Source: Bacillus timonensis (lineage in GTDB: Bacteria; Bacillota; Bacilli; Bacillales; Bacillaceae_L). Taken from it: a stretch of DNA of 32,926 nt. The notes beneath the pieces are model-generated. The model was given only the letters and a program-made list of their open reading frames with translations, was not told where the DNA came from and did no database searches. Positions 17,368 through 24,744 of this stretch are shown here, piece after piece (positions within the stretch are counted from its first letter, which is position 1; each line of letters starts with the position of its first letter). Where the stretch lies: positions 291,340 through 324,265 of the forward strand of contig NZ_HE610987.1 in assembly GCF_000285535.1 (NCBI RefSeq). The letters are read 5' to 3'. The translations under genes were made by a program, and so were the position numbers.

Positions 17368-17544
17368 ATGAGATAGCACAACTCAATAAACTGGAGGTTT
17401 ATTGAGACAGTCCTGCAGCTCTTAACTGCAGACCCAGCATGCAATAGTGAGACTATTACACACTTCGGCGACATTTCCTTCTCCTTAGTATCACTGCTTC
17501 TCAAACTCCACTAAAGACTGTTAAATATCGCGCCTCTACCTCAC
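17368..17544 (-). promoter_or_regulatory. Lysine riboswitch (L-box) aptamer
   Basis: The minus-strand leader shows the conserved L-box pieces in order: GAGGTAGAGGCGC at the 5' side, AAGGAGAAGGAAATGTCGCC with GCCGAAGTG, TGCTGGGTCTGCAGTT, GGACTGTCTC and the closing GTGCTATCTCAT. P1 is a 9-bp helix of 17544-17536 (GTGAGGTAG) with 17376-17368 (CTATCTCAT). Two further hairpins (CTGCAGTT with its partner, and TCAATAAAC with GTTTATTGA) fit P4 and P5. It is known to switch lysine biosynthesis and uptake genes, here by termination at 17300-17332. An open frame across this region is accidental. Confidence 0.93.
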
Positions 17545-17560
17545 TATTAAAAAAGTGAGG
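17539..17560. repeat. Inverted repeat overlapping riboswitch P1
   Basis: On the minus strand CCTCACT, eight bases, AGTGAGG form a 7-bp dyad. Its second arm shares six bases with the 5' strand of P1, so this stem and P1 cannot form at the same time. Confidence 0.7.
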
Positions 17561-17583
17561 TCTTATTCAATTGTTATTTTTCT

Positions 17584-17613
17584 ATACTACAATAATATCA
17601 ATCAATTCGTCAA
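17584..17613 (-). promoter_or_regulatory. Sigma-A promoter of the lysine transporter operon
   Basis: TTGACG (17613-17608) and TAGTAT (17589-17584) with 18-bp spacing. Transcription would begin near 17577, about 33 bases before the aptamer. Confidence 0.6.
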
Positions 17614-17825
17614 TCCTTATTTATTAACAATATCTAGTAACTTCTATTTAGGCCTTAACAGGATTGATGAAGTCTTCATATTTTAATGTTTTGGCAAGGC
17701 TAACAATTTATCAAAATTATCAGTCGCTTATCGCATTTCGTCGAGGGGGCTCAAACCATAGAAAGCTATTATATGAAAAGTATTTTCGCTCCATTCTTTA
17801 CTAAATTTTTATAAATATCACATTA

Positions 17826-17852
17826 TTCGACAAAAATATTGGTAATTCGACA
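17826..17852 (+). promoter_or_regulatory. Two Spo0A-box-like sites before the APC permease
   Basis: TTCGACA occurs at 17826-17832 and 17846-17852, each in ATTCGACAAAA, the complement of the Spo0A box core TGTCGAA. They are exactly 20 bp apart, so on one face of the helix, about 45 and 65 bases before the expected transcription start. A third, weaker ATTCGAGA lies at 17867. A further exact core is at 17295-17301. Confidence 0.4.
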
Positions 17853-17859
17853 AAACCAG

Positions 17860-17888
17860 TTGACCTATTCGAGATAAACAGATAGAAT
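17860..17888 (+). promoter_or_regulatory. Sigma-A promoter of the APC permease
   Basis: TTGACC (17860-17865), 17 bases, TAGAAT (17883-17888). It gives a short leader before the ATG at 17922. Confidence 0.65.
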
Positions 17889-17921
17889 TTTTAACATATT
17901 TTCAAAAAAAGAGGATCAAGT

Positions 17922-19313
17922 ATGAGAAATAAATTATTCAGAAAAAAAGATCTCGGCGAGTTACTGAAAAAAAACGGAGAAATCCAGTTACAGCAATCAT
18001 TAGGAGCCTTTGACCTCATGCTTCTTGGGGTAGGTGCCATTGTCGGAACAGGTATATTCATTCTACCTGGGACAGTAGCTGCGGGACACGCTGGTCCAGG
18101 AATTGTTTTTTCCTTTATTATAGCAGCTATTGTCTGTGCGTTAGCAGCAATGTGTTATTCAGAATTTTCTTCATCCGTTCCAGTAACGGGTAGTGCATAT
18201 ACGTATGGATACATTGTATTTGGAGAAATAGTCGCTTGGTTAGTTGGATGGGCTTTGTTGTTAGAATATGGCTTAGCCGTTGCGGCGGTCGCAACTGGTT
18301 GGTCTGCTTATTTAAGTACTTTGTTAGAAGGTTTTCATATTACCATTCCAAAGGCTATCTCTGGTTCGTTTAATCCAACTTATGGTACATTTGTCAATTT
18401 ACCCGCTATCGCCATTATATTTGCTACTGCATTTCTATTAACGCTTGGAATTAAAGAATCTACGAAGTTTAATACGATTATGGTATTTATTAAAGTAGGT
18501 GTTATTCTCTTATTTATTGGAGTAGGTATTTTTTATGTTGAACCTGCGAATTGGCACCCATTTATGCCGTTCGGAATGAATGGTGTTATGAGTGGTTCAG
18601 CCCTTGTTTTCTTTGCCTACCTTGGGTTTGATGCGGTATCATCAGCGGCTGAAGAGGTAAAAAATCCTCAACGAAATATGCCAATTGGGATAATCGGATC
18701 ATTATTTATTTGTACAATTCTGTATGTAGCTGTTTCGCTTGTTTTGACTGGAATGGTTTCATATACAAAACTTAATGTAAGTGATCCCGTTAGCTTTGTT
18801 ATGCAGATTGTTGGCCAAGATTGGGTGGCTGGCATTGTTTCACTTGGTGCTGTTGTCGGAATGATGACAGTTATCCTCGTTATGTCATATGGCGGAACTA
18901 GACTTCTTTACGCGTTTGGTCGTGATGGATTACTCCCAAAAAGTATGGCTGATCTTAGTAAAAAATATAAAACACCTGTTAAAAACACATGGGTATTTGC
19001 AACATTGGTAGCTTTTTGTGCCGGCTTTGTTCCTCTATCGTCACTAGCAGAACTAGTTAACATAGGAACATTACTTGCATTTACAATCGTTTCACTTGGT
19101 GTTATTTACTTAAGGAAAAATAAGAGCATACCCTCTAATGGATTTAAAGTGCCATTCTTTCCTATTTTACCGATTTGTTCATTCTTATTATGTTTATTTT
19201 TAATTACTCAGCTCTCTGTCTTTACATGGATTGCATGTGGTATTTGGTTTGTAATTGGATTACTCTTCTATTTTATCTATGGTAAAAAGCATAGCGTAAT
19301 GAATCATGAATAA
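17922..19313 (+). CDS. APC-family amino acid permease (YfnA-like)
   Basis: A secondary amino acid transporter of 463 residues with about 12 membrane helices. The APC unwound helix 1 motif is GVGAIVGTGIFILPG near residue 36. EFSSSVPVTGSAYTY and the FFAYLGFDAVSSAAEEVKNPQRNMPIGI block are typical of the cationic amino acid transporter branch that includes B. subtilis YfnA. The ribosome binding site is weak (AAAGAGGATC). The substrate cannot be read from the sequence. It lies back to back with the lysine ABC operon, which is suggestive of, but does not prove, a related substrate. It has its own promoter and terminator. Confidence 0.9.
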   Translation: MRNKLFRKKDLGELLKKNGEIQLQQSLGAFDLMLLGVGAIVGTGIFILPGTVAAGHAGPGIVFSFIIAAIVCALAAMCYSEFSSSVPVTGSAYTYGYIVFGEIVAWLVGWALLLEYGLAVAAVATGWSAYLSTLLEGFHITIPKAISGSFNPTYGTFVNLPAIAIIFATAFLLTLGIKESTKFNTIMVFIKVGVILLFIGVGIFYVEPANWHPFMPFGMNGVMSGSALVFFAYLGFDAVSSAAEEVKNPQRNMPIGIIGSLFICTILYVAVSLVLTGMVSYTKLNVSDPVSFVMQIVGQDWVAGIVSLGAVVGMMTVILVMSYGGTRLLYAFGRDGLLPKSMADLSKKYKTPVKNTWVFATLVAFCAGFVPLSSLAELVNIGTLLAFTIVSLGVIYLRKNKSIPSNGFKVPFFPILPICSFLLCLFLITQLSVFTWIACGIWFVIGLLFYFIYGKKHSVMNHE

Positions 19314-19324
19314 AGAAAGACCAT

Positions 19325-19374
19325 AAAGTGAGTTTACGTTGTCAAACAGAAGACAATGTAAACTCACTTTTTTT
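19325..19374 (+). terminator. Terminator after the APC permease
   Basis: A 19-bp stem (19325-19343 with 19352-19370) with an 8-base loop and one G-U pair is followed by TTTT. It lies 11 bases after the stop codon. Confidence 0.9.
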
Positions 19375-19537
19375 ATGAAGATGAAACTGCCTATAACGAG
19401 AAGTAGAAATGAAACAGTAACGTTCTTTGAATAGTTCTAATACATATAAGAGAAATTTATAAAGATAATAATGGTATATAACAAATACATACCTTGAAAC
19501 GAATCATCCTGATTACACACAGGAAAGGAGAATGAGC

Positions 19538-20140
19538 TTGGATTTCAACATAATTTGGCAGACAATACTTATATTTGTAATCGGAACGATTGTTTTAAAA
19601 ATGAGTGGTAGAAGGACGATTTCTCAGATGACGTTTCCACAAACTGTTATCATGTTAGCAATCGGGACACTTTTGATTCAGCCGGTCACCGGAAAGGGAC
19701 TTTGGACAACTTTTGGTGTAGCACTAATTCTGGTGCTAAGTCTACTCTTAACTGAATACATCCAATTAAAATTTGATGGAGCCGAGTCTGCCATTTCTGG
19801 TAAGGCCATCCCTGTTATCGAGAATGGTACCTTACATGAAAAGAATTTAAGCAAACTCCGACTCCCCGTTGATAAATTAGAAGAACGACTACGACAATCA
19901 GGAATAACTGCAATTAGTGATGTTGAATTTGCTACACTTGAAGCAAGTGGTCAATTGGGATATACATTAAAAAAAGAAAAACAACCTGCAACAAAAGAAG
20001 ATATTCAGAACCTTATTCAATTGATTGAAAAAGGTCAGCTTATGGTCCAAAACAACCAAACATCCACACAGGACAAGGACAATATCTTCACTGAAACCAT
20101 CAATAAAAATTCTTCTCATACACCAAAACAATTACAATAA
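19538..20140 (+). CDS. DUF421 (YetF-type) membrane protein
   Basis: About 200 residues of the DUF421 family. Hydrophobic helices cover about 6-25, 38-52 and 58-75. The family core is seen as KMSGRRTISQMTFPQTVIMLAIG, then a cytoplasmic domain with GKAIPVIENGTLHEKNLSKLRL and ISDVEFATLEASGQLGY. YetF-type proteins of spore formers have been linked to spore or envelope functions, but the activity is not settled. The last 50 residues are polar and rich in Gln, Asn and Lys. The start is unclear: TTG (19538) is seven bases behind GGAG, while an ATG two codons earlier (19532) is nearer to the same site. Confidence 0.85.
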   Translation: MDFNIIWQTILIFVIGTIVLKMSGRRTISQMTFPQTVIMLAIGTLLIQPVTGKGLWTTFGVALILVLSLLLTEYIQLKFDGAESAISGKAIPVIENGTLHEKNLSKLRLPVDKLEERLRQSGITAISDVEFATLEASGQLGYTLKKEKQPATKEDIQNLIQLIEKGQLMVQNNQTSTQDKDNIFTETINKNSSHTPKQLQ

Positions 20141-20164
20141 TAAATTGTTAAATCAGTTAAAAAA

Positions 20165-20406
20165 AGTCATGATTTCCATCATGACTCAGAGTGTAGACAA
20201 AGTCAGTGTTGACTTTGTCTACACGAATTTTTAAGGATATCTAAATTTTAACTCAAGTCCCAGGCTGTCTTGAAAGCGCTTGTCAGACAAGGCCGCAGCT
20301 GAGCGAAGACGCGAATAGAAGTTACCTTCATAAGCGGACGAGCGAGGCAAGCAACGCAGTATGCGAGCGTTTGTCAACAGTCTGAGTCATGACTTCCATC
20401 ATGACT
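20165..20406. mobile_element. MITE-like element with imperfect 38-bp inverted ends
   Basis: A 242-bp block between two convergent genes. The left end (20165-20202) and right end (20369-20406, read inward on the minus strand) match at 30 of 38 positions: AGTCATGAT, five differing bases, TCATGACTCAGA, then TGT and GACAAA. Each end is itself a hairpin of AGTCATGA and TCATGACT, and these two hairpins are 220 bp apart. The middle is richer in G and C than its neighbours (for instance GGCCGCAGCTGAGCGAAGAC) and has no open frame of note. This is the layout of a small non-autonomous transposable element. No target duplication is clear, and a multi-hairpin RNA is another reading. Confidence 0.55.
20191..20231 (+). 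terminator. Terminator after the DUF421 gene, inside the repeat element
   Basis: GTGTAGACAAAGTCA pairs perfectly with TGACTTTGTCTACAC around GTGT and is followed by GAATTTTT. It lies inside the MITE-like block and would stop the DUF421 transcript. Confidence 0.75.
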
Positions 20407-20429
20407 TTTCGTATTCCTTATCCATACCT

Positions 20430-20930
20430 TTACTTGCACTTTATAAACAGTTTCAACAAGTGATAATACAAAATGATTAATGACTGAACAAATAAATATA
20501 CTGGAAAGGAATAAATAGACCTCCATTCCTTGAATGTAAAAACACCGAACAATACTGTAATCCATTCATATACGACACTAAAAATCGAAAACGCCATGAT
20601 ATATAAAAAGGTATAAATTTGCTTGATTTTAAATTTTTCATAAAGATAAATAAAAAACAAAGCAAATGGCCCATATAGAAGATAGGTAAGAATATCAAAC
20701 ATCTCGAAATTACCATTATCCATTAAATCATATAAATCCAGCGGTGGGCCTGCGAATAGATGATCTGCAATTCTTGATATAGTAGCAGAAAATAACAGAA
20801 TCAAGATGATTATACTCATGGGGAATTTTCTTCTCGGTAAAAAGAAAAATACCGAATAAGACACAATGAGCGAAATAATGACAAACCATTCATTTGTGCT
20901 TACTTCATTGGGAAGTGGAAGTAAATTCAT
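20430..20930 (-). CDS. Membrane protein of unknown function
   Basis: A 166-residue protein with about five hydrophobic helices at roughly 15-31, 37-53, 80-98, 104-128 and 136-160. It has a DLYDLMDNGNFEMFD loop and conserved-looking aromatic and charged residues between the helices (WRSIYSFPVYLF). I do not recognise the family with certainty. Its ATG overlaps the stop of the upstream membrane-protein gene by four bases (ATGA) and is preceded by AAGGAAGGAAAC. The pair is one transcription unit and could form a two-subunit membrane complex, which is an inference from coupling only. Confidence 0.72.
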   Translation of the reverse strand: MNLLPLPNEVSTNEWFVIISLIVSYSVFFFLPRRKFPMSIIILILLFSATISRIADHLFAGPPLDLYDLMDNGNFEMFDILTYLLYGPFALFFIYLYEKFKIKQIYTFLYIMAFSIFSVVYEWITVLFGVFTFKEWRSIYSFPVYLFVQSLIILYYHLLKLFIKCK

Positions 20931-21406
20931 GATATGTTTCCTTCCTTAATAAGTAACGATCTAAACCATTGCTGTGCAAGTAACATAATGAAAAATATTA
21001 ACCCCCAAACTATACCTAAAATTGCATAATTCCCATCATGAGATTGATATACATCGTAAAATCTTAATATATAATCACCTATCCATAAGAAAATGAAAAA
21101 ACACAGGAAAAGAAGGGCATATCTATAAAGATTACTTCTCAATCCATGCCACAAATCGATAAGCCACAAAATGGTTAACGGCACAAAGATAACTCCGTTT
21201 AGACGAAGGGCGAAAAGATCCTGTATCTCGGTACTTATTTCCCATAGTTTGAGGTTCACACTTATAATTGACACAAAACTAGTGTAGACAAACACCAAAA
21301 GAGAAAATACAAATAACAGTTCAAATATATGCAAATGCTTCTTTGTCGAAAAAAAAGCAACCATCATTAACAAGGTAAGACTAAAAGTAAGGGTAAGTGA
21401 CAACAC
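20927..21406 (-). CDS. Membrane protein of unknown function, coupled partner
   Basis: About 159 residues with five hydrophobic helices and few soluble loops. WLIDLWHGLRSNLYRYALL and LRFYDVYQSHDGNYAILGIVWG lie between the helices. No family is recognised. The open frame runs back to a TTG at 21448, but the only good ribosome binding site, GGAGG, lies inside it and points to GTG at 21406 or TTG at 21403. Size, topology and coupling with the next gene suggest the two proteins work together. Confidence 0.65.
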   Translation of the reverse strand: MLSLTLTFSLTLLMMVAFFSTKKHLHIFELLFVFSLLVFVYTSFVSIISVNLKLWEISTEIQDLFALRLNGVIFVPLTILWLIDLWHGLRSNLYRYALLFLCFFIFLWIGDYILRFYDVYQSHDGNYAILGIVWGLIFFIMLLAQQWFRSLLIKEGNIS

Positions 21407-21578
21407 CAAAACCTCCGATGAATTTTTCACCTCTACTCGATATATCAAAAAGTGAGTGAATTTTTATGATTGCTGCTGCAGTCTTATGTATTTTCTCAAG
21501 GTTAGTATGGGATTATATTCCCCAACATTGCGGAAAATAATGTTAAATATTAAATCCTCTTATCCTTTAAAGATCATA

Positions 21579-21625
21579 CAAAAAGGCTACCCTCAATAAT
21601 ATCCTAGGATATATTGGAGGTAGCC
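21579..21625 (-). terminator. Terminator after the YmaF gene
   Basis: GGCTACC (21585-21591) and GGTAGCC (21619-21625) close a 41-base hairpin with further pairing inside (TATCC with GGATA). The minus-strand tail is TTTTTG. The rest of 21449-21744 shows nothing I can assign. Confidence 0.8.
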
Positions 21626-21744
21626 CGTGGCAATCCTATCAGAGTTTCATCTGATAATCTTGAGGAACATGTTTTTAAAAAAAGTAAACTCTAGTTTACT
21701 ATGAATATCTAGTAGGTTATTTGGATAACATGGCCTCCTGATTG

Positions 21745-22083
21745 CTATTGATTACCGGGTGCTGGTCGGTCTACACCCTTTACATGATGCCTGTGTCCAT
21801 CATTTTCGGAAGTGTAAAAATCATAATAATGGACATGCATACCATTACCTACCGGAATCGCTGGCCCTGAATAAGCCTTGTAATGATGAGAATGCCCATT
21901 TTCAAAAACAACATATCCTTCAGTATAATGTATATGGCTGCCATCGTGAGTAGGAATCGGTGGTGAAGTGACATCTAAACACTGGTGAACGTGGTCAGCC
22001 TCCACGGAAGTATAATCAACGGAGCCATGATTATGATGTGGAACAAAACCGTTTATGAAATCATCTTTTCCTACCTTTGCCAT
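21745..22083 (-). CDS. His-rich YmaF-family protein
   Basis: A soluble protein of 112 residues with at least four repeats of an HxH or HH motif each followed by an aromatic and small-residue segment: ADHVHQCLDVTSPP, SHIHYTEGYVVFENG, GHSHHYKAYSGPAIP, MHVHYYDFYTSENDG and GHRHHVKG. This is the YmaF pattern of B. subtilis. The histidines suggest metal binding, which is unproven for the family. The ATG at 22083 lies behind GGGGAGG. The frame is open further upstream to 22116 and beyond, but that part reads as the tail of a broken DUF2935 gene (see 22117-22360). Confidence 0.85.
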   Translation of the reverse strand: MAKVGKDDFINGFVPHHNHGSVDYTSVEADHVHQCLDVTSPPIPTHDGSHIHYTEGYVVFENGHSHHYKAYSGPAIPVGNGMHVHYYDFYTSENDGHRHHVKGVDRPAPGNQ

Positions 22084-22116
22084 AAAACCTCCCCTTCCAC
22101 TTTTATAACCCTTCAT

Positions 22117-22360
22117 TTTAAAATTTCGAAACCCATGAACCAGTTCAATACTTTCCTCGTTTAATTTTCTTACTAATGTTACATCACTTGGAACTTGATG
22201 AGTCTTTTTTTACCTGTTGTTCAAAGTAATAATACCTTTCTGTTTGCTGAATATGATTAGTATCTTTTCGGTTAAACCCCTCACCCAAGAACATTGCATG
22301 ATCCTTCATGATTCTTAACAAAAGCTATCTTCTGTAAGGGATTGTTCTACAAATAATTGT
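22117..22360 (-). pseudogene. Degenerate DUF2935-family gene remnant
   Basis: Minus-strand pieces in different frames read like a DUF2935 protein, a family found in spore formers. FVEQSLTED lies at about 22330-22355. A run of 35 residues from 22309 starts MKDHAMFLGEGFNRKDTNHI and ends FEQQVKK. After a seven-A run (22205-22211) the frame shifts, and THQVPSDVTLVRKLNEESIE continues from 22203. That last frame runs without a stop into the YmaF gene. At least two frameshifts and the missing N- and C-terminal parts show that the gene is dead. The family name is from memory of its MKDHAxFxGEGFNRKD motif. Confidence 0.65.
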
Positions 22361-22604
22361 TCTGAAGAGATTCAGGTTTTTGTAGCAAACGATCCGAGTG
22401 AAATTAACATTTGATTAAACTGAACCATACCTCATGACCAGGAAGTTGAGGTTGATTCTGCATGACATCACACCTTTGCTCTGACTTTATTACTAAAGAT
22501 ATTTGCCTAGTAATAGAAATATGTTTTGGACAAGAACATATAGTTCAGGATATTCATATGCATGGTGATTCAGTAGGAGTTGACACGTATATTTGAGTTC
22601 CTCT
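22361..22604. other. Intergenic stretch without a convincing gene
   Basis: About 240 bases between the DUF2935 remnant and the terminator of the next gene. Short frames exist on both strands, the longest a 44-codon plus-strand frame from 22463 without a good ribosome binding site. I see no RNA gene or promoter. It may be more decayed coding sequence. Confidence 0.5.
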
Positions 22605-22636
22605 AAAAAAAGCAACGCCATAATTGACGTTACTTT
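22605..22636 (-). terminator. Terminator of the GGDEF-EAL gene
   Basis: AAAGCAACG (22609-22617) pairs with CGTTACTTT (22628-22636) through nine pairs including one G-U on the minus strand, and the stem runs into TTTTTT. It begins 20 bases after the stop codon. Confidence 0.85.
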
Positions 22637-22656
22637 CTCTACTTTACCGATTCAAC

Positions 22657-24417
22657 TTAGACATTCACTTCTCTTAAAAGAAATTCTTCAAACGCTTGAC
22701 TATTTAATGGCTTGCTAAAATAGAAACCTTGTCCAAATATTAAACCATCTTTGTTTAGTTCATTGACATGTTCCTGAGTTTCGATTCCTTCTGCAATTAC
22801 ATTTAAACCTAAGGTTGTTGCTAGGGTTAGGACGGATTTTACAATGGCTCTGCTTTCTTCATTGACATGAATATCTTTAATAAAGGAGGCATCGACCTTT
22901 AGTGTATCAATCGGAAGATGCTTAAGATAACTAAGCGAACTATATCCCGTTCCGAAATCATCAATTGAAATTTGAATTCCCAATTGGCGAATTTCCTCAA
23001 GAACGGATGCAGCATCATTCACATCCATAAAAACACTCTCTGTCACTTCAATTTCTAGCCATTTTGGGTCTAAATCTATTTCTTTTAGTATCTTCTCAAC
23101 TGTTTTGATGAAATGAGGGTCCTCAAGCTGTCGGATGGAAACGTTAACCGATATGACCAATGATTGATAGCCATTTTCTTGCCATTCCTTCATTTGCCTA
23201 CAGCTTTCCCGCAGGATCCATTCCCCTAGTGGCACAATTAATCCTGTTTCTTCAGCCAATGTTATAAATTTACCAGGTGGAATGGTACCAAGCTCAGGAT
23301 GTTTCCATCTAACCAAAGCCTCCATTCCAATTAGTTGTTTCGTAGAAATATTTAATTTTGGCTGGTATTCTAAATAGAATTGTTCTTCTTTTATCGCATT
23401 TCTTAATGCGCTTTCTAGTAATCTACGTTCTAAAGATTCACTTTTAATTTTACTATTAAAGAGTAAATAATGATTCTTTCCTTTATTTTTGACGTTATAA
23501 AGGGCATCATCTGCATTCTTAATCAGTTCCCTCGAAGTATCACCATCATTCGGATAGGTAGCTACCCCAATACTGCATGTTATGAAATACTCCTGCCCAG
23601 AAATGGAAATCGGGGTGTTAAATTTCGTTAGAATTTGATTCACATATTGTTTTAAATCCTCTTCATCTTTTATATCCTTGAATAATACAATAAATTCATC
23701 CCCACCTACACGACCTACTAGATCACTTGGGCGAATTGTGTCCTTTATAATTCTTGCGGCTTCAATTAATACCTGATCACCTACATCATGCCCCCACTGG
23801 TCGTTAATTGATTTAAAATTATCAAGATCAATAAATAGAACCGACATCTTAGAAGAAGAGGCCCTATTTTTCCTGTCAATTAATTCCCTATTGAATTCAT
23901 TCATAAAAGAACGTCGATTCGGCAGGTTGGTTAATGTGTCATGAAAAGCTAAATGATATATTTTTTGTTCGAATATCTTCCTGAATCGAATATCACGCAT
24001 GACAACGAGAATTAAATCATTTTTAGAGAAGGTTGATTTGTCAATGACACTAAAACTGGCCTCTATATCAATATAATCCCCTTTGTTATCGCGGATACGA
24101 ATCTCAATATGTCTAACTGTTTTCTTCTTCTTGCAAAAAATCCTTATTTCCTTGTTAACCACCACCTGATCGTCTGGATGAACCATATCAAAAAAATTAA
24201 GTTGTCCGATGGTAGATAAATTATAGTTTAATTGAGTTTCAAAGGAAGGAGACGTATATTGAAACGAGCCGTCTACTTCAATGAGACTTATTAAATCTGT
24301 TGTATTTTCAGCAATCAATCTATATTTTTCGTTTTGTTCTTCTACTTGTTTTTGTTTCGCTATATCAGAGCTTATGGATTTGTCTACATAATGTAGGGTC
24401 CTATTCATGTCTTCCAC
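22657..24417 (-). CDS. PAS-GGDEF-EAL cyclic-di-GMP turnover protein
   Basis: A soluble protein of about 586 residues. A PAS sensor comes first (YRLIAENTTDLISLIEVDG, then FFDMVHPDD), joined to a diguanylate cyclase domain with an intact GGDEF motif (RVGGDEF, about 238-242) and an inhibitory RxxD site (RPSD) five residues before it. The phosphodiesterase domain has EALVRW, NVSIRQL, EVTES, DDFGTGYSSLSYLKHLP, KVDASFIK and AEGIET, so the metal ligands and catalytic residues are kept. Both activities are possible. There is no membrane helix. The best start is GTG (24417) or ATG (24408) after AAAGGAG; a TTG at 24444 is in frame but lies upstream of that site. Confidence 0.93.
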   Translation of the reverse strand: MEDMNRTLHYVDKSISSDIAKQKQVEEQNEKYRLIAENTTDLISLIEVDGSFQYTSPSFETQLNYNLSTIGQLNFFDMVHPDDQVVVNKEIRIFCKKKKTVRHIEIRIRDNKGDYIDIEASFSVIDKSTFSKNDLILVVMRDIRFRKIFEQKIYHLAFHDTLTNLPNRRSFMNEFNRELIDRKNRASSSKMSVLFIDLDNFKSINDQWGHDVGDQVLIEAARIIKDTIRPSDLVGRVGGDEFIVLFKDIKDEEDLKQYVNQILTKFNTPISISGQEYFITCSIGVATYPNDGDTSRELIKNADDALYNVKNKGKNHYLLFNSKIKSESLERRLLESALRNAIKEEQFYLEYQPKLNISTKQLIGMEALVRWKHPELGTIPPGKFITLAEETGLIVPLGEWILRESCRQMKEWQENGYQSLVISVNVSIRQLEDPHFIKTVEKILKEIDLDPKWLEIEVTESVFMDVNDAASVLEEIRQLGIQISIDDFGTGYSSLSYLKHLPIDTLKVDASFIKDIHVNEESRAIVKSVLTLATTLGLNVIAEGIETQEHVNELNKDGLIFGQGFYFSKPLNSQAFEEFLLREVNV

Positions 24418-24508
24418 TTGAGTAAACTCCTTTAAGGTCCACAATTACCTTAATTAAGCCTAAATTCTTATGGCAATGAAGGAATTGTGAGAATTCTAGA
24501 TTGTTTTT

Positions 24509-24537
24509 ATCGTAGCATTAAACATATTTATCGTCAA
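24509..24537 (-). promoter_or_regulatory. Sigma-A promoter of the GGDEF-EAL gene
   Basis: TTGACG (24537-24532), 17 bases, TACGAT (24514-24509) on the minus strand, about 90 bases before the start codon. A perfect 8-bp dyad (AATTCAAG with CTTGAATT, 24536-24554) touches the -35 element and could be an operator. Confidence 0.65.
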
Positions 24538-24626
24538 TTCAAGACTCTTGAATTCAAGATATTTTTTTATCACAATGATAACACGAGTATTCATGTTTTA
24601 CAGAATGTTCCCGTGGAAACATTTAA

Positions 24627-24673
24627 AGGCCTGCCTCCATTGAATACACACAGTACTCCACTAGGGCAGACCT
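24627..24673 (-). terminator. Terminator of the UvrA paralogue
   Basis: AGGCCTGCCT and AGGGCAGACCT form an imperfect stem around a 26-base loop. The minus-strand tail is TTTAAATG. It lies about 70 bases after the stop codon. Confidence 0.55.
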
Positions 24674-24744
24674 AACATTATTCTTTTTCACCTTTGGTTT
24701 ACTTCTCAATCAACGATTCATCTTAGCCCTATGAGTTTCCTCAT

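Noticed and set aside
17151-17504. A 117-codon minus-strand frame in front of the binding-protein gene
   Set aside because: It covers the lysine aptamer and terminator and has no family likeness. The open frame is chance.
21343-21351. An exact Spo0A-core site (TGTCGAA) inside a membrane-protein gene
   Set aside because: It lies within a coding sequence and away from any promoter; single 7-mers are expected by chance at this density.
22463-22597. A 44-codon plus-strand frame with an ATG and the segment QEHIVQDIHMHGDSVG
   Set aside because: The nearest purine run is too far from the ATG, the start lies in decayed sequence, and the composition does not stand out.
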